From: CAVQUE01 sp046290435
GTDB taxonomy: Bacteria; Actinomycetota; Acidimicrobiia; Acidimicrobiales; UBA8592
Assembly (NCBI GenBank): GCA_046290435.1
Contig: JBKAGO010000008.1
Span: forward strand, 1-47,541
Direction of reading: 5' to 3'
Length of the DNA stretch: 47,541 nucleotides
Part shown: positions 39,096-47,489 of the stretch, piece after piece
Layout of the letters: the number at the start of each line of letters is the position of its first letter
How positions within the stretch are numbered: the stretch's first letter is position 1
The notes under the pieces: model-generated
Told to the model about the DNA's origin: nothing
Seen by the model: the letters and a program-made list of their open reading frames with translations, nothing else
The model's database searches: none
Program-made: the position numbers and the translations under genes

Positions 39096-40324
39096 CCGCT
39101 GCGAACTCGGCGGAGCCGTGGTCGGGTCGCAACGAGCGATTCCGACTGTTCCTGTGGATCGACGTCGCCGTGGCGACCGGCGCTGCGCTCTTCATGGCCA
39201 TCGTGCACGTCACCGTGTCCGACACCGGCTGGGTCGCGGTGTTGGCGGTATGCGTGACGATGGTCGCCGTCGCGCTGCTCGCCGCGCAGGTCCTGCTCGC
39301 GCGAGGACGCGTCATCGAGGCCTTCGCCGTGTTCGCAGCGGCCAACTGGGTGATCGCTCTCGTCGCCGCCACGGCCGCGCCGTTCGCCATGCCGGTGCTG
39401 GTGATCATCTCGCTGCTGCCCGCAGCCCTGGCCGTGCCCGTGGTGAGCCGGGTGCAGCTGCCGAAGGTCGTCGCCATCACCATCGTGGTCGTCACCGCGG
39501 TGGTCGCCCTCGGCACCTTGCAGGACGTGGTGCAGATCGAGGACGATCTCCCCGGCTGGGTCCCGAAACTCGTGACGCTGATGTTCACCCCCGTCATGGC
39601 CGGGCTGGTCGCGATCATCGTCTACCAGACCATCGAGACGCTCACCCAGGCTCTCGACGAGGCGGTGACCAGCCGTGACCGGCTTCGCGACGCGCAGGCG
39701 CGCATCGTCACCGCTTCCGACGAGGCCCGTCGCGGGATCGAACGCGACCTCCACGATGGTGCCCAGCAGCGATTGACAGCGCTTGCCATCGGCCTGGGGC
39801 GCATCCATGCCCGCGCCGGGCGTGAGGACCTGCCCATCGCCGACGACGTCGGGGCGCTGCGGGATCACCTGGCCGATGCTCGCAGCGAACTCCGTCGTCT
39901 CGCCCACGGCCTGTACCCCTCCGCCCTCGAGATTGACGGCCTCGAGGCGGCGCTGCGGGGCGAAGCCGATCGCTTCGACCTCCCCATCACGGTGCGCTGC
40001 GAGCCGTTGCCCGGGGTCTCGCTGGCGATCCAGGTGGCCGTCTACTTCTGTTGCCTCGAGGCCCTGCAGAATGCAGTGCATCACGGCGATCCGGCGTCGG
40101 TGCTGATCACGGTGAGCGCGGCGGGAGGCGACGGCGTCGCCCCCGAGGTCGTGATCTTCGAGGTCGTCGACGACGGCAGTGGATTCGACGCGTCGTCGGG
40201 AGCGGGCGACGGCCGGGGATTCGCCAACATGGCCGATCGCGTCGGCGCCTTCGGCGGAACGATCGTGGTCGAATCCGTCCCCGGCGACGGCACCACCGTC
40301 CGCGGCACCGTCCCGGCTGGCTGA
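39092..40324 (+). CDS. Sensor histidine kinase (HisKA_3 class)
   Basis: 410 residues from GTG 39092, which overlaps the regulator stop. Six or so membrane segments in the first ~190 residues with no sizeable external domain; then DEARRGIERDLHDGAQQRLT with H221 and the ATPase domain with YFCCLEALQNAVHHGDPA, EVVDDGSGFD and GRGFANMADRVGAFGGTI. Partner of the response regulator just upstream; gene order (RR then HK) is the reverse of the first system. The signal is likely sensed in the membrane. Confidence 0.93.
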   Translation: MTAANSAEPWSGRNERFRLFLWIDVAVATGAALFMAIVHVTVSDTGWVAVLAVCVTMVAVALLAAQVLLARGRVIEAFAVFAAANWVIALVAATAAPFAMPVLVIISLLPAALAVPVVSRVQLPKVVAITIVVVTAVVALGTLQDVVQIEDDLPGWVPKLVTLMFTPVMAGLVAIIVYQTIETLTQALDEAVTSRDRLRDAQARIVTASDEARRGIERDLHDGAQQRLTALAIGLGRIHARAGREDLPIADDVGALRDHLADARSELRRLAHGLYPSALEIDGLEAALRGEADRFDLPITVRCEPLPGVSLAIQVAVYFCCLEALQNAVHHGDPASVLITVSAAGGDGVAPEVVIFEVVDDGSGFDASSGAGDGRGFANMADRVGAFGGTIVVESVPGDGTTVRGTVPAG

Positions 40325-40464
40325 GAACCCGCCCGGCCTTCGTCGGCCGACGCGCCCGCCCGGCGATCGCCGCGGGCCGCTGCGGCTCGACGATCGGCCC
40401 ACGCTCCCGACATTGTGAATGACTGTTAATATCGGTGTTCGTCCGAGACGGGGAGGTGGCGACC

Positions 40465-41661
40465 ATGCCAGAGCAGGACTTCGACTTCTTCTCCGAGGCG
40501 TTCCGAACCGCGCCCCACGAGCAGTACGCGCGGATGCGCACCGAGTGCCCGCTGGCGCACGCCGCCGAGCCCTACGACTGGTACGCCGTCACCCGTGAGG
40601 CCGACGTCAAGGCCATGCTGCGCAAGTACAAGCTGTGGTCGAGCGCCGAGGGCCCCGGCCTCGCCTATGCCGGGGGCAGCGTGCTGGTCAGCGTCGACCC
40701 GCCCCAGCACACCTCGGATCGTCGCCTGGTGGCCGAGGCGTTCAACGCCGAGGCTCTCACCGCCATGGAGCCCGACATCCGCCGCCTCGTGAACGACGAG
40801 ATCGACGGCTTCGCCCATCTCGGCCGGGGCGACCTCCAGGAGCTCCTCGGGACGCCGGTGCCCCTCATCGTCATCGCCTGGCTGCTCGGTCTCGACGCCG
40901 ACTACTGCCGCGAGATCCGGCCCCGGGCCGACTCGGTCGTCGCCCGCCACGCGGATGTCCAGAGCGCCGACCCGAGCAACCGCGACCCGTCGCGCATGGA
41001 CGAGACCGCGTACTTCCTGGAGATGATCGCCCAGCGGCGCCAGATGACGGCCGACGGCCTGGAGCTGCCCCGCGACACGCTGACTGCGCTCATGACCGCC
41101 GAGGTCGACGGCCGCGTGCTCACCGATCGCGACGTCCTCGGGTTCATGGGGTTCCTGTTCATCGCCGGCAGCCAGACCACCACACAGCTCATCGGCAACA
41201 TGGTGTGGCGGCTGCTCCAGCACCCCGACCAGCTCGAGCTCGTCCGCAACGACCGCAGCCTCGTCCCCCACGCGGTCGAGGAGAGCCTCCGCTACGACGC
41301 CCCCGTCCATGGGCTGTTCCGGACCAACACCGAGCCCATCGAACTGCACGGGGTCACGCTGGCCGAGAACACCAAGGTCATGTGCAGCTTCTTCTCGGCC
41401 AACATGGACCCCGAAGCCTGGGACCGTCCCGACGAGTTCGACATCACCCGCGACCTCGACACCTTGAAGAAGCACTGGGCGTTCGGCAAGGGCATCCACC
41501 TGTGCATGGGGGCACCGCTCAGCCGGATCGAGGCAGCCGTCGCGCTCGAGGCGATCCTCGACAAGCTTCCGAACCTGCGCCTGACCGGCGAACCGACGAT
41601 GATCTCGGCGCCGGTGCTCCACGGGGTCGAGACCCTGCCGGTCGCGTGGGACGTCGGCTAG
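40465..41661 (+). CDS. Cytochrome P450
   Basis: 398 residues from ATG 40465 with GGGGAGG before it; TAATAT at 40427-40432 is a likely -10. Haem loop FGKGIHLCMGAPLSR (Cys ~347), K-helix ESLR (VEESLRYDAPV), I-helix AGSQTTTQL at ~233: Gln replaces the usual acid of AGxDT/AGxET, which may alter proton delivery. A soluble class I monooxygenase. First gene of an operon with an aldo/keto reductase (9 nt gap) and a HAD hydrolase, in a region of oxygenases, so it may start the breakdown of a hydrophobic or aromatic compound. Confidence 0.93.
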   Translation: MPEQDFDFFSEAFRTAPHEQYARMRTECPLAHAAEPYDWYAVTREADVKAMLRKYKLWSSAEGPGLAYAGGSVLVSVDPPQHTSDRRLVAEAFNAEALTAMEPDIRRLVNDEIDGFAHLGRGDLQELLGTPVPLIVIAWLLGLDADYCREIRPRADSVVARHADVQSADPSNRDPSRMDETAYFLEMIAQRRQMTADGLELPRDTLTALMTAEVDGRVLTDRDVLGFMGFLFIAGSQTTTQLIGNMVWRLLQHPDQLELVRNDRSLVPHAVEESLRYDAPVHGLFRTNTEPIELHGVTLAENTKVMCSFFSANMDPEAWDRPDEFDITRDLDTLKKHWAFGKGIHLCMGAPLSRIEAAVALEAILDKLPNLRLTGEPTMISAPVLHGVETLPVAWDVG

Positions 41662-41670
41662 AAAGCTCCC

Positions 41671-42606
41671 ATGGACACCAGAAGCATCGGACAGCTCGAG
41701 GTCAGCCTGCTGGGCATCGGGTGCAACAACTTCGGGATGAAGCTCGACCAGCAGGGCACCACAGCAGTGGTGCATGCCGCGCTGGACCAGGGCGTCACTT
41801 ACTTCGACACCGCCGACTCCTATGGCGAGTCCGAGGTCCTGTTGGCTCAGGCCCTGGGCAGCCGGCGCGACGAGGCGGTCATCGCCACCAAGTTCGGGTC
41901 TCCAAGCGCAGTACCCGACGGCGAGATCCCGGGCAGCGCGTCGTGGGTGGCTGCGGCCGCCGACCGGAGCCTGCAGCGTCTCGGCGTCGACGTGATCGAC
42001 CACTACCAGATGCACAAGCCCGACCCGTCGACACCGATCGTCGAGACCCTGGGTGCGCTCCAGGCGCTCATCGACGCGGGCAAGGTCCGCGAGATCGGGT
42101 GCAGCAACTTCTCGTCCGATCAGCTCCACGAGATGGCGGCCGTCGCCGCCGAGAACGGCCTCACCCCGTTCGCCACCGTGCAGAACCGCTACAGCGTGCT
42201 CACCCGGGGTCCCGAAACCGATGGTGTGCTCGACGCCTGCCGCGAGCACGGCATCGGGCTCGTGCCCTACTTCCCCTTGGAGTCGGGCCTGCTCACCGGC
42301 AAGTACCGCAAGGGAGCAGAGCTGCCCGACGGTTCCCGGCTGCAGTCGTGGAAGGACATGCCACACGGGGCGATGTTCCTGACCGAGGAGATGTTCGACG
42401 CCGTCGAGGCGCTCATCGCCCACGCCGAGGCGCAGGGCCGGAGCATTCTCGAGCTCGCCATGTCGTGGCTCGCCCGGCGGCCGTCGATCCCGACGATCAT
42501 CACCGGCGCGACGACGCCCGAGCAGGTGGCGGCCAACGCCGCGGCCATGGATTGGGACCTCGACGAGAGCCACCTGGCAGCCATCGACGAACTGCGGCCC
42601 TCGTGA
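41671..42606 (+). CDS. Aldo/keto reductase
   Basis: 311 residues. The AKR tetrad is present: D46 and Y51 (YFDTADSYGESE), K74 (IATKFG), H115 (HYQMHKPDP). C-terminal NADPH-binding segment: PSIPTIITGATTPEQVAANA. Reduces an aldehyde or ketone with NADPH, or oxidises the alcohol. Lies 9 nt after the P450 gene and overlaps the HAD gene by GTGA, so the three are one operon. Confidence 0.94.
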   Translation: MDTRSIGQLEVSLLGIGCNNFGMKLDQQGTTAVVHAALDQGVTYFDTADSYGESEVLLAQALGSRRDEAVIATKFGSPSAVPDGEIPGSASWVAAAADRSLQRLGVDVIDHYQMHKPDPSTPIVETLGALQALIDAGKVREIGCSNFSSDQLHEMAAVAAENGLTPFATVQNRYSVLTRGPETDGVLDACREHGIGLVPYFPLESGLLTGKYRKGAELPDGSRLQSWKDMPHGAMFLTEEMFDAVEALIAHAEAQGRSILELAMSWLARRPSIPTIITGATTPEQVAANAAAMDWDLDESHLAAIDELRPS

Positions 42607-43244
42607 CCGCACGGGCCGCCATCCTCGATTACGGCGGCGTGATGGCCGCCTCGCCGGTGGGACGCATCCACGACCTGGCCGATCAGTTGGGTATGGAGCG
42701 TGGGGTGGTCGTCGAGACCATCTTCGGCGGACATGGCGACGGTAGCGACAACCCCTGGCACGACCTCGAGGCCGGCCGCTGTGGGTTCGACGACGACTTC
42801 GCCGACCGGATGCAGGCCCGCTTCGACGCCCACGGTGTGCGCTTCGATCTGGCGTCGTTCGTCAGCTGGGTGTGCGATGCGACCAATGAGCCGCAGCCCC
42901 TGGTCGTCGAGACGGTGCGGCGGGCTCGCGCTGCGGGCATCCCGACGCTGTTGCTGACCAACAGCGTCACCGGCTTCTTTCCGGTCATCGAGGCGACGAT
43001 TCCCGTCGACGACCTGTTCGACCATGTGTTGGAGTCGTGGCGCATCGGGGTCCGCAAGCCCGATGCGCTCGCCTACGAGATGGCGGCCGCGGCGTTGGGC
43101 GTGGCACCACAGGACTGCGTGTTCGCAGACGACCAGGAGGTCAACGTGGCCGCGGCCCGGGTCCTGGGGATGACCGGCATCTTCGTCGCGGACGACCTCG
43201 AGGCGTCCCTCGCCCTCGCGGATGCGCTCGGCCTGGACGCCTGA
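42603..43244 (+). CDS. HAD-superfamily hydrolase (subfamily IA)
   Basis: 213 residues from GTG 42603, overlapping the reductase stop. Motif I is ILDYGGVMA with nucleophile D9; the second Asp of phosphatase-type DxD is Gly, as in the DFGGVL group and haloacid dehalogenases. Motif II TLLLTNS, motif III Lys in GVRKPDALAYEMAAAALGVA, motif IV VFADDQEVNVAAA. Could hydrolyse a phosphate ester or a carbon-halogen bond; a dehalogenase would suit the catabolic setting, but this is inference. Confidence 0.88.
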   Translation: MTARAAILDYGGVMAASPVGRIHDLADQLGMERGVVVETIFGGHGDGSDNPWHDLEAGRCGFDDDFADRMQARFDAHGVRFDLASFVSWVCDATNEPQPLVVETVRRARAAGIPTLLLTNSVTGFFPVIEATIPVDDLFDHVLESWRIGVRKPDALAYEMAAAALGVAPQDCVFADDQEVNVAAARVLGMTGIFVADDLEASLALADALGLDA

Positions 43245-43257
43245 GGCTGCGTCGTAA

Positions 43258-43273
43258 TACAACGAGCGTTGTA
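43258..43273. promoter_or_regulatory. TACAACG-AG-CGTTGTA operator candidate
   Basis: A perfect 16-bp inverted repeat (7-bp arms, 2-bp centre) that shares TA with a TAGCGT -10 box (43272-43277) upstream of the first Rieske gene. Its core AACGnnCGTT recurs at 46205-46214. Likely bound by the TetR regulator encoded at 45597. Confidence 0.55.
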
Positions 43274-43355
43274 GCGTGCGTGCGGGCTGGCCGAGGGCCC
43301 GGCGGGGACCGACATGGATCCGCTTCGGGGACGAAGAGTACGAGGAACGACAGTC

Positions 43356-44492
43356 ATGACGATGATCGAGAACCTGATCGCCCGCCTGGCGGCCAACGTC
43401 GAGGTGGGCCTGCCAGACCAGGGCGACCAACCGATGAAGGTCCCGGCAGCGTCGTACTCCGATCCGGACCAGTATCGGCGCGAGATCGACCACATCTTCC
43501 TGGCCTGCCCGATCCTGGTCGCGCTGTCCTGCGAGGTGCGCGAACCCGGCGACTACGTGGCCTTCGACCTCGTCGGCCGGCCGCTGCTCATCGTGCGCGG
43601 CGATGACGGCGTCATTCGCACCTTCCTCAACGTGTGCCGGCACCGCGGTCCCAAGGTCGCCGACGACGTCTGCGGCACGGCCCGTCGCTTCACCTGTCCC
43701 TACCACTCCTGGAGCTACGACACCCAGGGCACCCTCGTCGGCATGCCGGGACGTGAGAGCTTCGGCGAGGTCGACGTCACCGGCCTGATCGAGCTGCCCA
43801 CCGTCGAACGTGCCGGCGCGGTCTTCGCGACCCTCGATCCCGACAACGACATCGACATCGACGCCTGGCTCGCAGGCCTGGAGGCGTCGCTGGCCGAGCT
43901 CCGCCTCGATGAGCTGCACCCGTACCGGGTGCCCACCTTCATCGACAGCCCCAACTGGAAGCTGTCCGCCGACGGGTACCTCGATGGCTACCACATCGGG
44001 TACCTGCACCGGAACACGATCGGCACCCGGGCGATCACCAACCGCAACACCTACGACTTCTTCGGTCCCCACGTCCGCATCGGCTTCGCCAGCAAGCTGA
44101 CCTCGACGTTCGATCCCGACGCCGACGACATCTCCTACCCGGACTACCTCAGCCTCGTGCACTACGTGTTCCCCAACGTTTCGATCTCCGGCGGCCACGG
44201 CGACACCCTGATGATGAGCCGCCTGCTACCCGGACCCACGCCCGACACGTCCACCACGCTGCAGTTCCAGTTCTACCGGCAGCCCGTCGAGGGGGATCTG
44301 GTCGAGGTCGCCGAGGCGAAGCGTCAGACCTACGAGGCCGTCGTGCGCGACGAGGACTGCGCCACCATCTTCCAGATCGGCGCCGCGCTGCCCGCCATGG
44401 GCGACCGTCACTTCGTCTTCGGGCGCAACGAGCCCGCCAACCAGCTCCTGCACCGGACCATCGCAGAGATGACCCGGCCCGACGCCCGATGA
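43356..44492 (+). CDS. Rieske non-haem iron oxygenase, alpha subunit
   Basis: 378 residues from ATG 43356 preceded by GAGGAAC; the frame from 43314 is not needed. Rieske [2Fe-2S] ligands C94-x-H96 (NVCRHRGP) and C114-x2-H117 (CPYHSW); catalytic-domain ligands in DGYLDGYHIGYLH (~206-218: Asp bridge, two His). Oxygenates an aromatic, quaternary amine or similar substrate with electrons from a ferredoxin/reductase not encoded here. No beta subunit follows, so alpha-only (alpha3) architecture is likely. Its stop overlaps the ATG of the luciferase-like gene. Confidence 0.93.
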   Translation: MTMIENLIARLAANVEVGLPDQGDQPMKVPAASYSDPDQYRREIDHIFLACPILVALSCEVREPGDYVAFDLVGRPLLIVRGDDGVIRTFLNVCRHRGPKVADDVCGTARRFTCPYHSWSYDTQGTLVGMPGRESFGEVDVTGLIELPTVERAGAVFATLDPDNDIDIDAWLAGLEASLAELRLDELHPYRVPTFIDSPNWKLSADGYLDGYHIGYLHRNTIGTRAITNRNTYDFFGPHVRIGFASKLTSTFDPDADDISYPDYLSLVHYVFPNVSISGGHGDTLMMSRLLPGPTPDTSTTLQFQFYRQPVEGDLVEVAEAKRQTYEAVVRDEDCATIFQIGAALPAMGDRHFVFGRNEPANQLLHRTIAEMTRPDAR

Positions 44493-45511
44493 TCGAGTTC
44501 AGCCTCACCCTGCCCCGCTTCCACGACTTCGACGACGCCGTCCCGTACCGGCGCAGCTACGAGTTCGCGCAGCTCGTCGACCGGCTGGGCTATGCCGGCG
44601 GCTTCATCGGCCACCACTCGTTCTCGCCAGAGGTCAAGGACGAGTCGGCGCCGTTCGTGTACCTGGCGGCGCTCGGTGCCCACACCGAGCGCATCCGCCT
44701 CGGCACCGGCGTGTATCTCGCAGCGCTGCATCATCCCGCCAACATCTGTGAGCAGGTCTCCACGCTCGACCGGATCACCAACGGCCGTGCCGTGCTCGGC
44801 GTGGGCGTCGGCTACCGGCCCTATGAGTACGACAACTTCGGCAGCGACTTCGCCACCCGCGGCCGGCGTCTCGACGAGACCCTCGCCATGCTCCGCAACG
44901 CCTGGACCACCGGCAGCCACGCCTGGGACGGCGAGTTCTTCCAGCTCGACGACGTCCCCATCTACCCGCCTCCCGTGCAGCAGCCGCATCCGCCCATCTA
45001 CGTCGGTGGGACGTCCAACGGCGCCATCCGCCGGGCCGCCCGACTGGGCGACACGTGGATCACGCTGCCGATGGAGACGCTCGACTTCGTCGTAGACCTC
45101 GTCGATCGCCATCGCAGCGAGTGCGAGGCCGCCGGGCGCACGCCGCGTGTCTGCCTGATGCGCGAGGCGTGGGTGGGCGAGACCGACGCCGAGGTCGAAG
45201 CCGAGTGGTACCAGCGGGCGCTGAGCTTCCACCGCTACTACTGGGACGCCGGCACCAAGGGCGACGACCACGACCCGGTGCTGCAGCGGGTGGCAGCGGG
45301 GGAGGACCCGCACTATCGCGAGTTCGTGCGTGACCGTGCCTTCGCCGGTACGCCCGAGGTCGTGGTCGACGAGATCCGCCGCTGGCACGACGCAATCGGG
45401 TTCGACGAGGCCTGCCTCATCTTCGCCACGGGACGGGAGGCCACGACCCCCGAGGCGTTGAGTCGTGCGGTCACGCTCTTCGCCGAAGAGGTGATGCCGG
45501 AGTTCGTCTGA
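44489..45511 (+). CDS. LLM-class (luciferase-like) flavin-dependent oxidoreductase
   Basis: 340 residues. TIM-barrel motifs of the bacterial luciferase family: YAGGFIGHHSFSPEV, RIRLGTGVYLAALHHPANIC, RITNGRAVLGVGVGYRPYEY, PPIYVGGTSNGAIRRAARLG. Uses FMNH2 or F420H2; the cofactor is not decided by sequence. Overlaps the Rieske stop (ATGA), so they are translated together and probably act on the same compound. Confidence 0.93.
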   Translation: MIEFSLTLPRFHDFDDAVPYRRSYEFAQLVDRLGYAGGFIGHHSFSPEVKDESAPFVYLAALGAHTERIRLGTGVYLAALHHPANICEQVSTLDRITNGRAVLGVGVGYRPYEYDNFGSDFATRGRRLDETLAMLRNAWTTGSHAWDGEFFQLDDVPIYPPPVQQPHPPIYVGGTSNGAIRRAARLGDTWITLPMETLDFVVDLVDRHRSECEAAGRTPRVCLMREAWVGETDAEVEAEWYQRALSFHRYYWDAGTKGDDHDPVLQRVAAGEDPHYREFVRDRAFAGTPEVVVDEIRRWHDAIGFDEACLIFATGREATTPEALSRAVTLFAEEVMPEFV

Positions 45512-45596
45512 TCGTGCCTCAGGGCAGCGTCGAACGGCGTCGTCGGGCGGCGGCTCCTCGGGCGGTGGAGTCGAAGGCGAAGGCGCTGAGGGTGGC

Positions 45597-46175
45597 TCAG
45601 GCGCCTTCGAGCGCCACGTCGAGGGCCGCGAGCTGACGCTCGGCAGGCCACGACTCGGGATCGAACAGCGCCTGGATGGCGACGCCGTCGACGACGGTGA
45701 TCAGTCGTTCGGCCTCGGCCACGTCGCCGTCGTCGGGCACTCCGGTGCGGCCTCGGACGGCGGCCCGGAGCTCGGCGACGGTGGAACGGAAGTCGCGGTA
45801 GGCGTCGCGCTGGATCCGGGCGAACTCGGGATCGCCGCCGGCCTGCGCGCAGAAAGCCGTCACCACCAGCCAGTGCAGACGCGACTCGGTGTCGAGGGGG
45901 AGGGCACCGCAGAGCGTCTCACGGAGTGCCGCCTCGGGACCGAGCGCCTCGCGGTGCACGCGTCGGGCCTGTCGTTGATCGTGGGAGGTCTCGAAGGTGA
46001 ACAGCAGGAGTTCGCGCTTGTCGCGGAAGTAGTGCACGAGCGTTCCGGTGGTCCAGCCCGCCTCCGCGGCTACCTCGCGCATCGAGGCGCCTCCGACGCC
46101 GGCACGGGCGATCACCCTCGCCGCGGCGGCGGCCAACTCGCTGCGACGGGCGTCGACGTCGACGATCTTCGGCAT
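45597..46175 (-). CDS. TetR-family transcriptional regulator (BetI-like)
   Basis: 192 residues from ATG 46175; the minus-strand TATCTT box 6 nt upstream supports this start over 46193. N-terminal HTH: RVIARAGVGGASMREVAAEA then GWTTGTLVHYFRDKRELLLF. The C-terminal ligand domain is of the BetI/TetR_C_6 kind (SRLHWLVVTAFCAQAGGDPE). It sits between the two Rieske transcription units and reads divergently from the second, a standard place for a local repressor. Candidate sites: AACGnnCGTT at 43261 and 46205. Confidence 0.93.
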   Translation of the reverse strand: MPKIVDVDARRSELAAAAARVIARAGVGGASMREVAAEAGWTTGTLVHYFRDKRELLLFTFETSHDQRQARRVHREALGPEAALRETLCGALPLDTESRLHWLVVTAFCAQAGGDPEFARIQRDAYRDFRSTVAELRAAVRGRTGVPDDGDVAEAERLITVVDGVAIQALFDPESWPAERQLAALDVALEGA

Positions 46176-46181
46176 TGACGC

Positions 46182-46187
46182 AAGATA
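46182..46187 (-). promoter_or_regulatory. -10 box of leaderless tetR promoter (minus strand)
   Basis: On the minus strand TATCTT ends 6 nt before ATG 46175. The AACGnnCGTT site lies 17 bp further upstream. Confidence 0.5.
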
Positions 46188-46204
46188 CCGCACCTGTTAA
46201 AAAT

Positions 46205-46214
46205 AACGTCCGTT
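46205..46214. promoter_or_regulatory. AACGTCCGTT operator candidate
   Basis: Same AACGnnCGTT core as the palindrome at 43261-43270, in the AT-rich gap between tetR and the second Rieske gene, overlapping a possible TAACGT -10. Candidate site for repression of both divergent genes. Confidence 0.45.
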
Positions 46215-46331
46215 CGAAATAGCTGGTGATCCGAGCCGGCGGATCATCCGAACCCGATGGCCGTGTGCGCCCGATGCCACGCCACACCGATGCGGCCGCC
46301 CCGGCAGCCGCCGACGCTCAGGAGTGCCCGA

Positions 46332-47489
46332 ATGGTCCATGTCCCCACCCGTGGTGAAGTGCCCGTCCGCCTCGGTCCCCAGGTCGACCCGCTGATCCCC
46401 GAGATCGGGCCGAGCACCATGGCCCGCGATGCCTACACCGACCCGATGCGCTTCGAGCTCGAACGCGAACGGGTCCTGACGACGCACTGGCTCATCGCCG
46501 GCCGGGTCGAGCAGATCCCGGCAGCGGGGGACTGGCTGACGTATGAGGGTCACGGTGAGACCGTCGTCGTCACCCGCCAGCCCGACGGCGGCTTCGCTGC
46601 GTTCCACAACGTCTGTCAGCACCGCGGCCCCGCGATCGTCGGCGAGCTCACCGGCTGCGGTGCCCGTCGTTTCACCTGCCCCTACCACGGCTGGGTGTAC
46701 GACACGACCGGCGAGGTGGTCGGTGTCCCCGAACGCGAGGACTTCGACCCCGCCCATCTCCACGGGCTCCGAGCCCCGGCGGTCGCAGTGGACGAGTGGG
46801 GCGGGTGGGTGTGGATCAACCTCGCCGGCCCCGAGGCAGCCCCACCGCTGCTGGACACCATCGGCGACGACATCGTCACCGATCTCGGGCGCTACCGCAT
46901 GGAGGACATGATCCTGCACGAGGTCGTCGAGTGGGACGTCCCGGTCAGCTACAAAGCCGTTGTCGACGGGTTCAACGAGATCTATCACGCCAAGGAACTG
47001 CACGGTGTCTCCGGCGACTGGGTGAAGGCCGCCAAGGGCACGTCGTTCCACATCACCGGCGACAACTACATGTGCTTCGTGCCCCGCGCCGATCACCTCG
47101 AGGCCCTCGCCGAGGACTGGGACCACCACCGCTACGCCATCTGCCACTACGTGGTGTTCCCCAACACGGTGTTCAACTGCAACCCCGAACACGTCCAGGT
47201 GTTCACGCCCATCCCCATCGACGTCGACCGCACCCGTTTCCTGTGCTGGGAGCTCATCTACCCCGACCTGGGCGACGATCCCGGCTACGGCGAGTACTTC
47301 GAGCGGACCATGAAGCACTGGGCCGGGCTGAAGGTCGTCGTCGGCGAGGACATCGAGATCTACGACCAGCTGGCCCGCACCAAACGGTCCAGCGGCTACA
47401 CGGCCAACATCCTGCAGGGACGCGAATGCAAGATCGCGCACTACCACCAGAACATGGACCGCAAGATCCGCGGGGCCGAGCAGCCCTGA
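46332..47489 (+). CDS. Second Rieske non-haem iron oxygenase, alpha subunit
   Basis: 385 residues from ATG 46332 with AGGAG 9 nt before it; the open frame from 46257 has no ribosome site. Rieske ligands C95/H97 (NVCQHRGP) and C116/H119 (CPYHGW); catalytic iron site in DGFNEIYHAKELHG (D212, H219, H224). It is distinct from the first Rieske protein (different central motif, N-F-N-E type, longer catalytic domain), so it is not a recent duplicate. No ferredoxin or reductase is seen. Divergent from tetR. The 52 bases after its stop contain nothing recognised before the window ends. Confidence 0.93.
   Translation: MVHVPTRGEVPVRLGPQVDPLIPEIGPSTMARDAYTDPMRFELERERVLTTHWLIAGRVEQIPAAGDWLTYEGHGETVVVTRQPDGGFAAFHNVCQHRGPAIVGELTGCGARRFTCPYHGWVYDTTGEVVGVPEREDFDPAHLHGLRAPAVAVDEWGGWVWINLAGPEAAPPLLDTIGDDIVTDLGRYRMEDMILHEVVEWDVPVSYKAVVDGFNEIYHAKELHGVSGDWVKAAKGTSFHITGDNYMCFVPRADHLEALAEDWDHHRYAICHYVVFPNTVFNCNPEHVQVFTPIPIDVDRTRFLCWELIYPDLGDDPGYGEYFERTMKHWAGLKVVVGEDIEIYDQLARTKRSSGYTANILQGRECKIAHYHQNMDRKIRGAEQP

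Noticed and set aside
24251..47489. A secondary-metabolite gene cluster (two P450s, Rieske, LLM, reductases)
   Set aside because: No core biosynthetic enzyme (PKS, NRPS, terpene synthase, RiPP) is visible; the gene mix fits catabolism or detoxification better.
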